Shown here: piece after piece, positions 31,261-40,027 of the stretch
Numbering within the stretch: position 1 is the first letter of the stretch
How the letters are laid out: each line of letters begins with the position of its first letter
Assembly: GCF_002799245.1 (NCBI RefSeq)
Contig: NZ_NEQV01000004.1
Coordinates: forward strand, 434,001 to 498,000
Direction of reading: 5' to 3'
DNA from: Stenotrophomonas maltophilia
Lineage (GTDB): Bacteria; Pseudomonadota; Gammaproteobacteria; Xanthomonadales; Xanthomonadaceae
Length of the DNA: 64,000 bases
Translations under genes and position numbers: made by a program
Notes under the pieces: generated by a model
The model's input: the letters and a program-made list of their open reading frames with translations, nothing else
What the model was told of the DNA's origin: nothing
Database searches by the model: none

Positions 31261-32229
31261 GTGGACGATCGCCAATTGCTGGCCAAACTCGCTGCCGGTC
31301 GCCTGTCCGGCGACGCCCTGGCCCGTGAGCTGGGCCAGACCCGGGCGGCTATTTGGAAGCGTATTCAAGGGCTTAGGGCCGCTGGTGTGGACATCGAGGG
31401 CCGCGCTGGCGAAGGCTATGGCCTGACCCGCCCGGTTGATCTGCTGGACCCGGCCGCGATCCGCGCCGGCCTGCCTGCCGACGCCCAGGCCCTGCTGCAC
31501 GACCTGCAGGTGGCGTGGACGGTGGATTCCACCAACGCCGAATTGCTGCGGTGCAGCGCGCCCCAGCGCGGGGTCAGCGTCCTGTTGGCCGAACGCCAGA
31601 CCGGTGGCCGCGGCCGTCGTGGCCGTACCTGGGCCTCGCCGCTGGCCGCGCATATCTACCTGTCGGTGATGCGCCTGTACTCCGGTGGCCTCGGCCGCCT
31701 GGCCGGGCTGAGCCTGGTGGCCGGCATCGCCGTGGCCGAAGCGCTGCACGACCTTGGCTACACCCAGGCGCAGCTGAAGTGGCCGAATGACCTGATCGTC
31801 GATGGCCGCCGCAAGCTGGTTGGCCTGCTCGCAGAAGGCGGTGGCGAATACGCCGGCCCGGCGCGCGCGGTGATCGGCATCGGCATCAACACGCACATGC
31901 CGCCGTCATTCGCCGAGCAGATCACCCAGCCATGGGTGGACCTGGACACGCTGGCCGGCAAGCCGGTGGACCGCAACCTGGTCGTGGCTGCCGTGCTGGC
32001 GCGCCTGCTGCCGGCACTGGAAGAGTTCGATCGCGAAGGTCTCGCTCCGTTCCTGCCGCGCTACGCTGCCTTCGACATGCTGGCCGGCCGCGAAGTGCGC
32101 GTGGAACTGGAAGGGCAGTGGCAGCACGGTACCGCGCTTGGCCTGGCCGATGACGGCGCTTTGCGCGTGCGCATCGATGGCCAGGAACGCCTGCTGCACG
32201 CCGGCGAAGTCAGCGTGAGGGCGGCATGA
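31261..32229 (+). CDS. birA: biotin operon repressor / biotin--protein ligase BirA
   Basis: BirA activates biotin as biotinyl-AMP, transfers it to the acetyl-CoA carboxylase carrier, and represses biotin genes. The N-terminal helix-turn-helix (DALARELGQTRAAIWKRI) and the ligase core with GGRGRRGRTWASP, LKWPNDLI and KLVGLLAEGGG are all present in 322 residues. I prefer the GTG at 31261, 5 bases after GGAAG, over the GTG at 31249. Its stop overlaps the coaX start by ATGA, giving a cofactor operon. Confidence 0.92.
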   Translation: MDDRQLLAKLAAGRLSGDALARELGQTRAAIWKRIQGLRAAGVDIEGRAGEGYGLTRPVDLLDPAAIRAGLPADAQALLHDLQVAWTVDSTNAELLRCSAPQRGVSVLLAERQTGGRGRRGRTWASPLAAHIYLSVMRLYSGGLGRLAGLSLVAGIAVAEALHDLGYTQAQLKWPNDLIVDGRRKLVGLLAEGGGEYAGPARAVIGIGINTHMPPSFAEQITQPWVDLDTLAGKPVDRNLVVAAVLARLLPALEEFDREGLAPFLPRYAAFDMLAGREVRVELEGQWQHGTALGLADDGALRVRIDGQERLLHAGEVSVRAA

Positions 32230-32957
32230 GCGATTGGTTGTTCGACCTCGGCAACTCGCGCTTCAAGTTCGCGCCGTTGCAGGGTGACCGTGCCGGCGAC
32301 GTGCAGGCCTGGGCGCATGGCGCCGAAGGCATGGCCGGGCAGCCGCCGCACAGCCTGCCCAGCGGCAGCACCGCGTTCGTGGCCAGCGTGGCCGCGCCGT
32401 CGCTGACCAGCGCCATGCTGGACCAGTTGCAGCGTCGCTTCGAGCACGTGCACGTTGTACGCACCAGCGCCCAGTGTGCGGGCGTGCGCATCGCCTATGC
32501 CAAGCCGGAAAAGTTCGGCGTTGACCGCTTCCTGGCGCTGCTGGCGGCGGCCAAGGCGCAGCGCCCGGTGCTGGTGGTCGGCGTGGGCACCGCACTGACG
32601 ATCGATCTGCTCGACGCCGATGGCCAGCATCATGGTGGCCGCATCTCCGCATCGCCCACCACCATGCGCGAAGCGCTGCATGCCCGTGCCGTACAGCTGC
32701 CCGCTACCGGCGGTGACTACAGCGAATTTGCCAACGACACCGCCGACGCGCTGGCCTCCGGTTGCGATGGTGCAGCGGTGGCGCTGATCGAACGCAGTGC
32801 GCAGCAGGCACACGCGCTGCTGGGCGTGGCACCCTCGCTGCTGGTGCACGGTGGCGGCGCACCGGCGCTGATGCCCTTGCTGCCCGGCGCCGACTACCAC
32901 CCATCGCTGGTGCTGGATGGCCTCGCCCGCTGGGCGGTGCACCAGCCCGCAGGCTAG
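32226..32957 (+). CDS. coaX: type III pantothenate kinase CoaX
   Basis: CoaX phosphorylates pantothenate in CoA synthesis. The 243-residue ASKHA-fold protein has the phosphate motif DLGNSRFKF at the N-terminus, KFGVDRFLALLAA with the catalytic Asp, and GTALTIDLLDADG. The overlap with birA (ATGA) and the 9-bp gap to the SPOR gene indicate one transcription unit. Confidence 0.93.
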   Translation: MSDWLFDLGNSRFKFAPLQGDRAGDVQAWAHGAEGMAGQPPHSLPSGSTAFVASVAAPSLTSAMLDQLQRRFEHVHVVRTSAQCAGVRIAYAKPEKFGVDRFLALLAAAKAQRPVLVVGVGTALTIDLLDADGQHHGGRISASPTTMREALHARAVQLPATGGDYSEFANDTADALASGCDGAAVALIERSAQQAHALLGVAPSLLVHGGGAPALMPLLPGADYHPSLVLDGLARWAVHQPAG

Positions 32958-32966
32958 TATCCGCGC

Positions 32967-33833
32967 ATGCTGACCCGTGCCCTGATCGTCGTACTGGCCA
33001 TCCTCAATCTTGGCGTCGCCTGCTGGTGGCTGCTGCGCGACGCGCCGCAAGCGCCCGCGCCGCCACCGCAACCGGCCGGCGTGGCCGAGCTGCGCTGGGT
33101 GCCCGGTGGCGTTGATGCGAATGCCGCCGCGCAGGCCACTGCTGCGGCCCCGACCGCACCGCTGATGGAGCGCGAACCGGCCGCGAAGACCGCCGTGGCT
33201 GCGACGCCTGCGCCTGCGCCGGCCGTGCCGGCAAAGCCCGAGGACGCCAAGCCGCCGCTGGCTGAGGTTGCCGCTGCCGCTGCGCCGGTTGCCGCCGCTG
33301 CCAGACCCGTGGCGCCGCCCGTACCGGCACCGGCAGCGGAAAAGCCAGCAACCCCGCCCGCGGCTGCCGAGCCGCCGCGCTGCGTGGCGCTGGGCCCGTT
33401 CGCCGACCACGCCGCCGCGAGCGGCGCGCAGGGCAAGGCCGGCAACGTGCTCAGCCAGGTACGCCTGCGTGAACAGCCCGCTGCCAGCGGCAGTGCCCGT
33501 TACCGGGTGATGCTACCGGCTGCCGCCAACCGCGAAGAAGCGCAGGCCACGGTGAAGCGCATCGTCGCCGCCGGCCTGAGCGACTACTACATCATCAGCC
33601 AGGGCGAGGAGGCCAACGCCGTGGCGCTGGGCCAGTACCGCAACCGCGAAGGCGCCGAGCGGCGCATGGCCGCAGTGCAGGCCGCCGGCTTCCAGCCGCG
33701 CCTGGTCGCCAGCGGCGATGCCGGCCAGTGGTGGCTGGAAGGGCAGCTGGCGACGGGTACGCAGGCGGCCCAGGCCCAGCAGCGCAGTGGCGCGGCACAG
33801 AGCCGGTCGCTGGAATGCACACGGTTGCGCTAG
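32967..33833 (+). CDS. membrane-anchored SPOR-domain protein
   Basis: The 288-residue protein has one N-terminal membrane helix (ALIVVLAILNLGVACWWLL) and a long Ala/Pro-rich periplasmic linker (residues 30-130). A SPOR-like domain follows (about 130-230, CVALGPFADHAAASGAQGKA, then YYIISQGEE and LGQYRNREGAERRMAAVQAAGF). SPOR domains bind denuded septal glycan, so a division- or cell-wall-linked role is likely. It is co-transcribed with birA and coaX, and tRNA-Thr follows. Confidence 0.8.
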   Translation: MLTRALIVVLAILNLGVACWWLLRDAPQAPAPPPQPAGVAELRWVPGGVDANAAAQATAAAPTAPLMEREPAAKTAVAATPAPAPAVPAKPEDAKPPLAEVAAAAAPVAAAARPVAPPVPAPAAEKPATPPAAAEPPRCVALGPFADHAAASGAQGKAGNVLSQVRLREQPAASGSARYRVMLPAAANREEAQATVKRIVAAGLSDYYIISQGEEANAVALGQYRNREGAERRMAAVQAAGFQPRLVASGDAGQWWLEGQLATGTQAAQAQQRSGAAQSRSLECTRLR

Positions 33834-33873
33834 AATCCCCGGACCGCGGCGCTGCCGCCGGTGATCCACCCAT

Positions 33874-33949
33874 GCCGCTTTAGCTCAGTTGGTAGAGCAA
33901 CTGTCTTGTAAACAGTAGGTCATCCGTTCGATTCGGATAAGCGGCACCA
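33874..33949 (+). tRNA. tRNA-Thr (anticodon TGT)
   Basis: A 76-nt cloverleaf: acceptor GCCGCTT pairs with AAGCGGC, followed by A and an encoded CCA. The D-arm is AGCTCAGTTGGTAGAGC, the anticodon stem CTGTC/AACAG with TGT at 33907-33909, and the T-arm contains TTCGATTC. The threonine identity follows from the anticodon. An accessory-looking stretch begins directly 3' of it. Confidence 0.97.
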
Positions 33950-33992
33950 TCTTCGATCCCTTGGCATCCGCAAATGTCCACGGAGAACAATC

Positions 33993-34016
33993 AACCCGCT
34001 GCAATGGCGGGTTTTT
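33993..34016. terminator. intrinsic terminator after tRNA-Thr
   Basis: AACCCGC and GCGGGTT form a 7-bp stem around a 7-base loop and run into TTTTT on the plus strand, 44 bp after the tRNA. Confidence 0.75.
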
Positions 34017-34059
34017 GTGCGTTGTCGTTCTGGGAAAGAATGAGAGCCTGCAGGCATGA

Positions 34060-34845
34060 TCACCGTGACGCCGCAAGGCCCCTTCTAAGCTGACTGCAAC
34101 GTTGGAGCATACGTTCGCCAGATTGCTCCTTGAGTTGAATGCTGCCATCAGCGAGAAGGGGATAGGTCTCGAGACGGACACGATAGGCCGCTTGCGAAGA
34201 CAGCTGCACTGCATCGTCGTCCGTGCCGATCGTGGCTCCAGGCAGTGAATCTTCTCGAACAACGCCATTTACCTGAAGCTGTGCGCAGATTCCGGCGTAG
34301 TAGGCGATGCGTTCATCAAGCGCCTGAGGGTGCCTTGTGGCATGACCTAGCGCATGGAATGTCTCGTGTGCGACCAGATCGACGAGGTTCGCAACAGTCC
34401 GTCCGCGGTCGTCATGGATCGAAGCCGCAAGTGCCAATGTCTTCCCACCCGAAAACGATCCAAAAGTACGCGACTGTATCGTCGCGGTGGTATCCGTTGG
34501 CGCGAGAAGAATCCGGTATCTGTTCGCTTTTGCTTCTATCCATGATTCGGAAAACTTCGCTGCTGCATCAATGCGCTCGCAGGTATCTGCAACGTCAACC
34601 TGTGATCCCGCAGTCATCATGAGCAAGATCTCGTGCTGAGTGTGCCTGCATTGAAACGATTCCAGGGGAGGCAGGCTTCTGCGCCCTGGAACAATGGACA
34701 GCGACCGGAAGTAGCGGAATGGCCCGAGAGGCGTGGACACCAGCTCGGTGTAGCCATCCGGAGGGATACCTTGTGGCAATCTGATCGTTGTGGCGCAGCC
34801 AGCCAGGATGGAGGCGGCGAATGCGGTGAGTACGACTCCTTTCAT
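34060..34845 (-). CDS. lipoprotein with HExxH metalloprotease-like motif
   Basis: The 261-residue precursor has a lipoprotein signal ([14 protein letters not shown], Cys about residue 17). The only recognisable motif is HETFHALGH (about residue 160), an HExxHxxxH-like zinc signature (HETFH, then H) preceded by ANLVDLVA. Three further Cys are present. GGGAG lies 8 bases before the ATG at 34845. The gene is visibly less G+C-rich than its neighbours, which together with its place 3' of a tRNA suggests transfer. A surface or periplasmic peptidase is an inference; no family is assigned. Confidence 0.6.
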   Translation of the reverse strand: MKGVVLTAFAASILAGCATTIRLPQGIPPDGYTELVSTPLGPFRYFRSLSIVPGRRSLPPLESFQCRHTQHEILLMMTAGSQVDVADTCERIDAAAKFSESWIEAKANRYRILLAPTDTTATIQSRTFGSFSGGKTLALAASIHDDRGRTVANLVDLVAHETFHALGHATRHPQALDERIAYYAGICAQLQVNGVVREDSLPGATIGTDDDAVQLSSQAAYRVRLETYPLLADGSIQLKEQSGERMLQRCSQLRRGLAASR

Positions 34846-34899
34846 CGCTTCTCCCAAAGGTGCGGGTGCTCAATGCGCACCCGCATCTCCCGTTGTTTA

Positions 34900-35502
34900 C
34901 TACATCTCCATGCACAAGTGCGGCGACGGGTGGTTGACACAATCCCTTCCTTCGAATTCCAGGTAGTAGCTCGCCTTGGTGATGCCCTCCTGTTTGGCTT
35001 GTCCAGCGATAACCTGCGGGCCATTTCCGTATGCCGAATGGAAGGGGAGCAGGTCGTAGCTCAAAGCATCACCATTACCCACATTGGCATATATCCAGGC
35101 ATTCACCACGTTTGGGTCCGCAACCCGGATCACTGTGCCTGTTCTGACCCATGAAAATGTTTGGGACGCGCTGATTGCGCCCGTAGCGACGTTCTTTACC
35201 CGGAGTACCGCATTGCCCGTGGCAGGATACGGTATGGTTGATCCGGATGTATCCAGCTCAAACGTCGCGGCATCTGGGAGCACGCTGAGAGAGGACAGCA
35301 GGGAGTTGTAAATGCTCTTCTTACCACCACCGTCCCCTTCCCATATGACTTCCATACCCGCCTTGCACTCCCCGCCACCTGCCTGTTTTCCGCTGCACTC
35401 GCCATAAGCTCGAACACTCTTCAGGTTGCAACCTGTGAACAGGAGTGCGCTTCCCAATGCGATAGTGGAGGCCGCCAATATGCTCTTGGAATTCATTCTC
35501 AT
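34900..35502 (-). CDS. hypothetical lipoprotein
   Basis: A 200-residue precursor with a lipoprotein signal (IALGSALLFTGC, Cys about residue 25). A Cys-containing mature start follows (YGECSGKQAGGGECKAG), then beta-rich repeats (AVLRVKNVATGAISASQTF). I do not recognise a family. It lies upstream of the HETFH lipoprotein on the same strand (54-bp gap), so the two may form an operon. Base composition is again lower in G+C than the core genes. An alternative ATG two codons in (35496) is possible. Confidence 0.55.
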   Translation of the reverse strand: MRMNSKSILAASTIALGSALLFTGCNLKSVRAYGECSGKQAGGGECKAGMEVIWEGDGGGKKSIYNSLLSSLSVLPDAATFELDTSGSTIPYPATGNAVLRVKNVATGAISASQTFSWVRTGTVIRVADPNVVNAWIYANVGNGDALSYDLLPFHSAYGNGPQVIAGQAKQEGITKASYYLEFEGRDCVNHPSPHLCMEM

Positions 35503-35730
35503 GCTAGATCTCTCCTTGGTCTAGAAGGATGCGTGGTGCACCGTGGTTTCGAAACCACGCGGAGCAGTTGACATCAGATCGACAGGGGTAGACGTGACTT
35601 CGGTCTTGGTATCGAGTATCCGTCGGTGTCGTCGAGTATCACCTTCGGGAATGAGGCGCGCATGTGCGAGGGCAAGGGAACATCCCACAACGAAGTAGAG
35701 CCCGGGCAATTGTGCAGATGCTCTCGCCAG
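35503..35730. other. intergenic region with an 18-bp perfect palindrome
   Basis: The spacer between the lipoprotein gene and the next minus-strand gene holds CGTGGTTTCGAAACCACG at 35542-35559, a perfect palindrome that could be an operator. A weak 62-codon minus-strand frame with a TTG start (35521-35709) crosses it, but I see no support for expression. Confidence 0.45.
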
Positions 35731-36135
35731 CTATCTCCCACCCACCTGCAACGCCACATATTCCGCCAGCCCCCGGCAGGCCAGCATCAGCCCTTCGCGC
35801 GTGCCGTCGCCGATATCGTCTTTCTCTTCCCCGTCCACGCGCACACGCTCGGTGGCGTGGTACAGCTCCAGCAGCGACACCAGGCCAACTGCGGCGCGAT
35901 CCCGGCGTGCGGCGGCCACGGCCTGGCCGGGTGTGCTGGCCGGACCCTGCAATGGCTGTCCGTCGGCGGCGTCACCGGCCTGGATACGCTGCAGGCAGCC
36001 GGGCAGGTTGATGAGTGCAGGGGCCTCGTTCGCAGCGGCGAAAGCGGCTTCCAACGGCTGCGCCAGTTCGGGCGGCAGGCGCAGGGCGGCCTCGCCCAGG
36101 GTGGCGGTCAGGTACGGGTAATGGGTTCTGGACAT
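35731..36135 (-). CDS. hypothetical small cytoplasmic protein behind a structured leader
   Basis: A 134-residue, mainly helical protein starting MSRTHYPYLTATLGEAALRL and ending GLMLACRGLAEYVALQVGGR. It has no signal peptide, no membrane segment and no motif I recognise. The ATG at 36135 is preferred because the longer frame upstream crosses stable hairpins. The 240-bp leader contains several stems and an inverted pair of TTTCCAA segments, suggesting RNA-level control. The helical C-terminal part recalls small DUF6124-like proteins of pseudomonads, but this is only a resemblance. Confidence 0.5.
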   Translation of the reverse strand: MSRTHYPYLTATLGEAALRLPPELAQPLEAAFAAANEAPALINLPGCLQRIQAGDAADGQPLQGPASTPGQAVAAARRDRAAVGLVSLLELYHATERVRVDGEEKDDIGDGTREGLMLACRGLAEYVALQVGGR

Positions 36136-36730
36136 GCGGGCATCCTCGTGCGGAACAGAGGTGCCACCGCGAGAGGGTGGCGGACGATGCGTGGTTTCCA
36201 ATCCCGGGACTGAATGAGCCGGTGGGCACAAGGCCCCCACGCACCGCCCGCCATAAGTCGGCCGACGGATTGCCAGCCGGCGCCGCTCTTGGGAAGACGA
36301 CGCCGGCTGACAAGCGTAAACAGCTTTCAGTCATCGGGTTGGAAATCCCGGCCACCTCTACAGGTGGCAATTCATCATGCGCACGCGAAATCACCGCCTG
36401 CCAGTCGCTTGTTTCGATGGCACCGGGTGATCTGAAAGGAAAAATGAATTATCGCGTCTGACCTGTTTCCAGCAATGCAATGCCAGAAGCGACATATGGC
36501 GCAGTGCCGCCATCATCGAGAAATCTGGCCGGGCCATTGCTGCCGCACGGTTCATGATGGCCCACCCAGTAAAGCTGGCTTAACTGCCCAGGCAGGGCTT
36601 CAAGCACACCCTACCAGACCTGAATTCCCATGCGTGCGGCCCGGATCTTGATATTCCTCACGGACAGCCCGCAACGGCCCACCGCATACTGCCGCCACAC
36701 GCCCACCCTGGGGCCCTTCGGGATCCGCAC
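36136..36730. other. 595-bp non-coding stretch with structured, inverted motifs
   Basis: Hairpins GCCACC/GGTGGC occur at 36163-36181 and again at 36350-36367. A third, GCCGGCG/CGCCGGC, spans 36277-36306. Segments GGTTTCCAATCCC (36193-36205) and GGGTTGGAAATCC (36336-36348) can pair through a TTTCCAA core and would close a structure of about 155 nt. Read on the minus strand, this is the leader of the gene at 35731-36135. I see no gene in 36380-36730. Confidence 0.5.
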
Positions 36731-37501
36731 ATGCGTCGCCACGCCCTGTCGCTCACCGCCGCACTGCTGTCCACCGCCGTTGTGACCCCGGCCATGGCCG
36801 CCGTGCCGTTCTTCAACGCCCGTTGCCCGGGCGGCATCGACGTGCACGCCGACGAAGGCGGTCCCGTCTACGTGCAGGGGCGAGAGGCGGCGCTGAAGCG
36901 CTTCAACGACCGCTATTTCGAAGCACGCGATGCCAACAGCGGCATCACCCTGTCGATCAGCAGCAACGACAACGGCACGCCGCAGATCAGCTACACCGGC
37001 CGTGACGGTGCCAATGGCATCTGTCAGGTCAGTACCACTGGAACACCTGCGTCGCAGGAACACGGTAATCACCCTCGCGGTGCTGCCGCCAACGACGCTG
37101 CGCTACCACGCGAGGTGACCTGCGAATCCACCGACCAGCAGCAGGTGTCGTGCGACATGGATACCCGTGGCAACGTGGAGGTGGCGCGCCAGCTCAGCCA
37201 TACCCGCTGCGAACAGGGCCAGAACTGGGGCCTGTCGCGGCACTCGGTATGGGTGAATGGCGGTTGCCGTGCGGTGTTCCGCAATGTGTCGAAGGTGGCG
37301 TACAGCGCACCGGCGGATGATACCGCGCTGGGTTCCTGCAACATGCGCAAGGGCGCGCAGGGCACGCTGGTGACCCAGATGCCCGTGGGCAGCGATTACC
37401 AGGAACTGATCATCGATTATCCCGATGGCCGCTTCCTGTGCATGATGCGCAACAACGGCCAGGTGCAGAGCCTGACGCCGGTTCGCCGCCGCGGCGGTTG
37501 A
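36731..37501 (+). CDS. secreted DUF3011-domain protein
   Basis: The 256-residue precursor has a signal peptide (LTAALLSTAVVTPAMA). The C-terminal half carries the DUF3011 pattern: VTCESTDQQQVSCDMDT, VARQLSHTRCEQGQNWG, then SVWVNGGCRAVF. DUF3011 proteins are Cys-paired periplasmic or surface proteins of unknown function found in xanthomonads. Six conserved-looking Cys suggest disulphides. No partner gene is obvious. Confidence 0.75.
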   Translation: MRRHALSLTAALLSTAVVTPAMAAVPFFNARCPGGIDVHADEGGPVYVQGREAALKRFNDRYFEARDANSGITLSISSNDNGTPQISYTGRDGANGICQVSTTGTPASQEHGNHPRGAAANDAALPREVTCESTDQQQVSCDMDTRGNVEVARQLSHTRCEQGQNWGLSRHSVWVNGGCRAVFRNVSKVAYSAPADDTALGSCNMRKGAQGTLVTQMPVGSDYQELIIDYPDGRFLCMMRNNGQVQSLTPVRRRGG

Positions 37502-37576
37502 GGTGCCGCGGCGGCGCGACCGCCGTCGGCCGCGTGTTCGAAGGGGGCAATGCGGCGAGCGTTGCCCCTGTCCCCG

Positions 37577-38029
37577 CTACTGCTGGTTTACCGGGTCATT
37601 TCCCTTCCTGTAGGTGTACCCAGTGACATCCCAGCCGCCGCCATGACCGGACGGAGGTTCTACCCAGGTGAACTCCCACGTCTGCAGGGAGCCGTCGGGA
37701 AGCAGGTTTTCCACCCGGTAGACCTCACCGGGGATGCCCTGCCCCGGCAGCTTTCCGGGAATCGATTCATCCGAGCGTGCAGACGCGCGCCCTACGGAGA
37801 ACGCCTGCCGTTCCACCCGTACGTTGCCGTAGCCCTGGGGGGCGAACGACGGCTTTACACGCTGTGCCACCCAGTCCAATACTTGGCGTGCGCCTGCTGT
37901 CTGCATTGGAAAGGCATCCGATGTCACCGTCTGCGTGACGCGTTGCGAGGATGCACTGGCAGCTGCAGGAAACAGTCCGCCCAGGGCAATCGCCAGTACC
38001 GCAAGTCCATTGATGAGTGCATGTTTCAT
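37577..38029 (-). CDS. hypothetical secreted protein
   Basis: A 150-residue precursor with a signal peptide (LAVLAIALGGLFPAAASAS). The mature part has no Cys and ends with a Trp/Gly-rich segment (WEFTWVEPPSGHGGGWDVTGYTY). It converges on the DUF3011 gene, with 75 bp between stops. No family is recognised; size and composition suggest a periplasmic or secreted binding protein. Confidence 0.6.
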   Translation of the reverse strand: MKHALINGLAVLAIALGGLFPAAASASSQRVTQTVTSDAFPMQTAGARQVLDWVAQRVKPSFAPQGYGNVRVERQAFSVGRASARSDESIPGKLPGQGIPGEVYRVENLLPDGSLQTWEFTWVEPPSGHGGGWDVTGYTYRKGNDPVNQQ

Positions 38030-38302
38030 GTGCGTCGTTCTCCAGGGTTGGGGAATTGAAGCCGCACCTTTCGGGTGCCGACGCAGGGTGGAGACAAAGA
38101 CCGCCGTCGGTAAGAGGCGATACCGACTCGGGTGTGAAGTGGATCAAGAAAGGGCGGGTTTCTGACCATTCAGCGCTGGAATGCCTGACCGGGAACGCCT
38201 GCGTGTTCACGGCGATCTGGCGATGGGCCTGCTGCACCGCCGCGAGTGGTGTCACACAGCTCTGGCTAGACTGTGCTTCTTTTTCCCCCGCAGGAGGCAC
38301 CC
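38030..38302. other. divergent intergenic region before arginase
   Basis: This spacer of about 270 bp holds a -10-like TAGACT near 38267 ahead of the arginase start. No other gene or repeat is supported. Confidence 0.35.
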
Positions 38303-39223
38303 ATGGCCCATCCCATTTCCGTATCCCTGATTGGCGTTCCCACCGATGTCGGTGCAGGCCATCGCGGTGCACGGCTGGGGCCGGAAGCGCTGCGCGTAGC
38401 GGGCCTGCCGGAGGCGCTGGAAGCGCGCGGGGTGGACGTGCGCGACCTGGGCAACCTGGATGGCCCGCGCAACCCGTGGACCGCGCCGGTGGAAGGCTAC
38501 CGCCACCTGGATGAGGTGGTGGCGTGGAACCATGCGCTGATGGAAGCCAGCTATGCCGAACTGCAGGCCGGGCGCATGCCGATCATGCTCGGTGGCGACC
38601 ATTGCCTGGGCATCGGTTCGATCACCGCCGTCGCGCGCTGGTGCCGCGAGCAGGGCAAGACCCTGCGCGTGCTGTGGCTGGATGCGCACTCGGACTTCAA
38701 CACCAGCGATGTCACGCCGTCGGGCAACATCCACGGCATGCCGGTGGCCTGCCTGTGCGGCCTCGGCCCGGACGCGCTGACCCGCCTGGGCGGCAGCGCG
38801 CCGGCGATCACCCCGGCGCAGATGCACCAGATCGGCATCCGCTCGGTGGATCCGGAAGAGAAGCGCCTGATCAAGACCCACAAGGTCGACGTGTACGACA
38901 TGCGCTACATCGACGAGAACGGCATGAAGCGCGCGGTGGAAGCAGCGCTGGCCGGCATCGATGAGAACACCCACCTGCATGTCAGCTTCGATGTGGACTT
39001 CCTCGACCCGAGCATCGCACCGGGCGTGGGCACCACGGTGCCGGGCGGGGTGAACTACCGCGAGGCGCAGCTGGTGATGGAGATGATCGCCGATACCGGG
39101 CGCATGGGGTCGCTGGACATCGTCGAGCTCAACCCCTTGCTGGACAAGCAGAATGCCACCGCAGAACTGGCCGTGGACCTGGTCGAAAGCCTGTTCGGCA
39201 AGTCCACCCTGATGCGCGACTGA
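38303..39223 (+). CDS. rocF: arginase
   Basis: Arginase is a manganese hydrolase that converts arginine to ornithine and urea. The 306-residue protein keeps all ureohydrolase metal motifs: GGDHCLGIGS, DAHSDFN, then SFDVDFLDPSIAPGVGT. AGGAGGC sits 6 bases before the ATG at 38303. It is monocistronic here, and no urease or transporter is adjacent. Confidence 0.93.
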   Translation: MAHPISVSLIGVPTDVGAGHRGARLGPEALRVAGLPEALEARGVDVRDLGNLDGPRNPWTAPVEGYRHLDEVVAWNHALMEASYAELQAGRMPIMLGGDHCLGIGSITAVARWCREQGKTLRVLWLDAHSDFNTSDVTPSGNIHGMPVACLCGLGPDALTRLGGSAPAITPAQMHQIGIRSVDPEEKRLIKTHKVDVYDMRYIDENGMKRAVEAALAGIDENTHLHVSFDVDFLDPSIAPGVGTTVPGGVNYREAQLVMEMIADTGRMGSLDIVELNPLLDKQNATAELAVDLVESLFGKSTLMRD

Positions 39224-39383
39224 GGGCTCGGCCTGAACGGATCGCTGATTCGTTCACATGCGCTCCACGCCACTGCCGCCAGATTGCACTTCACGCGGCG
39301 GTGGTGGCATTGGCCCTTCCCGCCGAGCGACAGAACCCCATCCGCGAATGAAGCGGTGTAGCGGCGAACCCAAGGAGAAGCCC

Positions 39384-39521
39384 ATGAAGCGCGTAGTTGC
39401 CCTGATGCTGTTGTCGATGTTCTCGGTGGCCTTGCTGGCCGGTTGCAACACCGTTGCCGGTGCAGGCAAGGATGTGCAGAAGGCCGGTGAAAAGGTTGAG
39501 GACGCCGCCAAGGGCAAGTGA
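39384..39521 (+). CDS. entericidin A/B family lipoprotein
   Basis: This 45-residue precursor has a lipobox (LALLAGC pattern in FSVALLAGCN). The mature peptide is short and Gly/Lys-rich (TVAGAGKDVQKAGEKVEDAA), typical of entericidins, stress-induced membrane lipoproteins. AAGGAGAAG precedes the ATG, and a good intrinsic terminator follows 24 bp after the stop. Confidence 0.88.
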   Translation: MKRVVALMLLSMFSVALLAGCNTVAGAGKDVQKAGEKVEDAAKGK

Positions 39522-39544
39522 GCCCGGCGCGGATTGGAAAGCAG

Positions 39545-39571
39545 AAGGCCGGGGGTATCCCCGGCCTTTTT
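39545..39571 (+). terminator. intrinsic terminator of the entericidin gene
   Basis: AAGGCCGGGG and CCCCGGCCTT form a 10-bp stem with a short loop, followed by TTTT. Confidence 0.8.
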
Positions 39572-39733
39572 CGTGCGCGCAAGGTGCGTGCGATCTGCTG
39601 CGTGTTGTCGAAGCGGAGTGAACCATTCAAGCAGGTGAGCAGCACTTTCATGGTGGGTTGACCGGCATTCAACGGCAGCCAAGCGAAGCTGGAGCCACGG
39701 TAAGAACGCCGTTGCAACCAAGGACTCCCAGCA

Positions 39734-39955
39734 ATGAACAAAGACATCATTTCCGGCAAGTGGTCGCAGCTGAAGGGCAAGGCCCAGGCCAAGTGGGGCG
39801 ATCTGACCAACGACGACTTCGATGTGGCCGAAGGCAATGCCGAGTATCTGGCCGGTCGCCTGCAGGAACGTTATGGCTGGGCCAAGGACCGCGCCGAGAA
39901 GGAAGTCCGTGAGTTCCAGGACAGCGTGAGCAAGGACTATCCGGACTACAAGTAA
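39734..39955 (+). CDS. CsbD-family stress protein
   Basis: The 73-residue protein matches CsbD throughout: [20 protein letters not shown], then [18 protein letters not shown], then [13 protein letters not shown]. CsbD-like proteins are small, disordered, and induced by general stress or in stationary phase. CAAGGAC lies upstream of the ATG. Together with the entericidin gene it forms a small stress-gene pair, each with its own terminator. Confidence 0.92.
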   Translation: MNKDIISGKWSQLKGKAQAKWGDLTNDDFDVAEGNAEYLAGRLQERYGWAKDRAEKEVREFQDSVSKDYPDYK

Positions 39956-39976
39956 GCACTCCGGTTTCCCCCGCAA

Positions 39977-40011
39977 CACAACGCCCGCACCGTGAGGTTG
40001 CGGGCGTTGTG
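39977..40011. terminator. bidirectional hairpin terminator between csbD-like gene and convergent neighbour
   Basis: ACAACGCCCGCA and TGCGGGCGTTGT form a perfect 12-bp stem between two convergent genes. Confidence 0.6.
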
Positions 40012-40027
40012 CTGTCTGGGGGGACGA

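Noticed and set aside
35521-35709. 62-codon minus-strand frame with a TTG start
   Set aside because: No ribosome binding site, and it crosses a perfect palindrome; not enough support for a gene.
33874-38302. Island attachment site duplicated from the tRNA-Thr 3' end
   Set aside because: I could not find a second copy of the tRNA 3' segment downstream by eye, and there is no integrase; kept only as an accessory-looking stretch.
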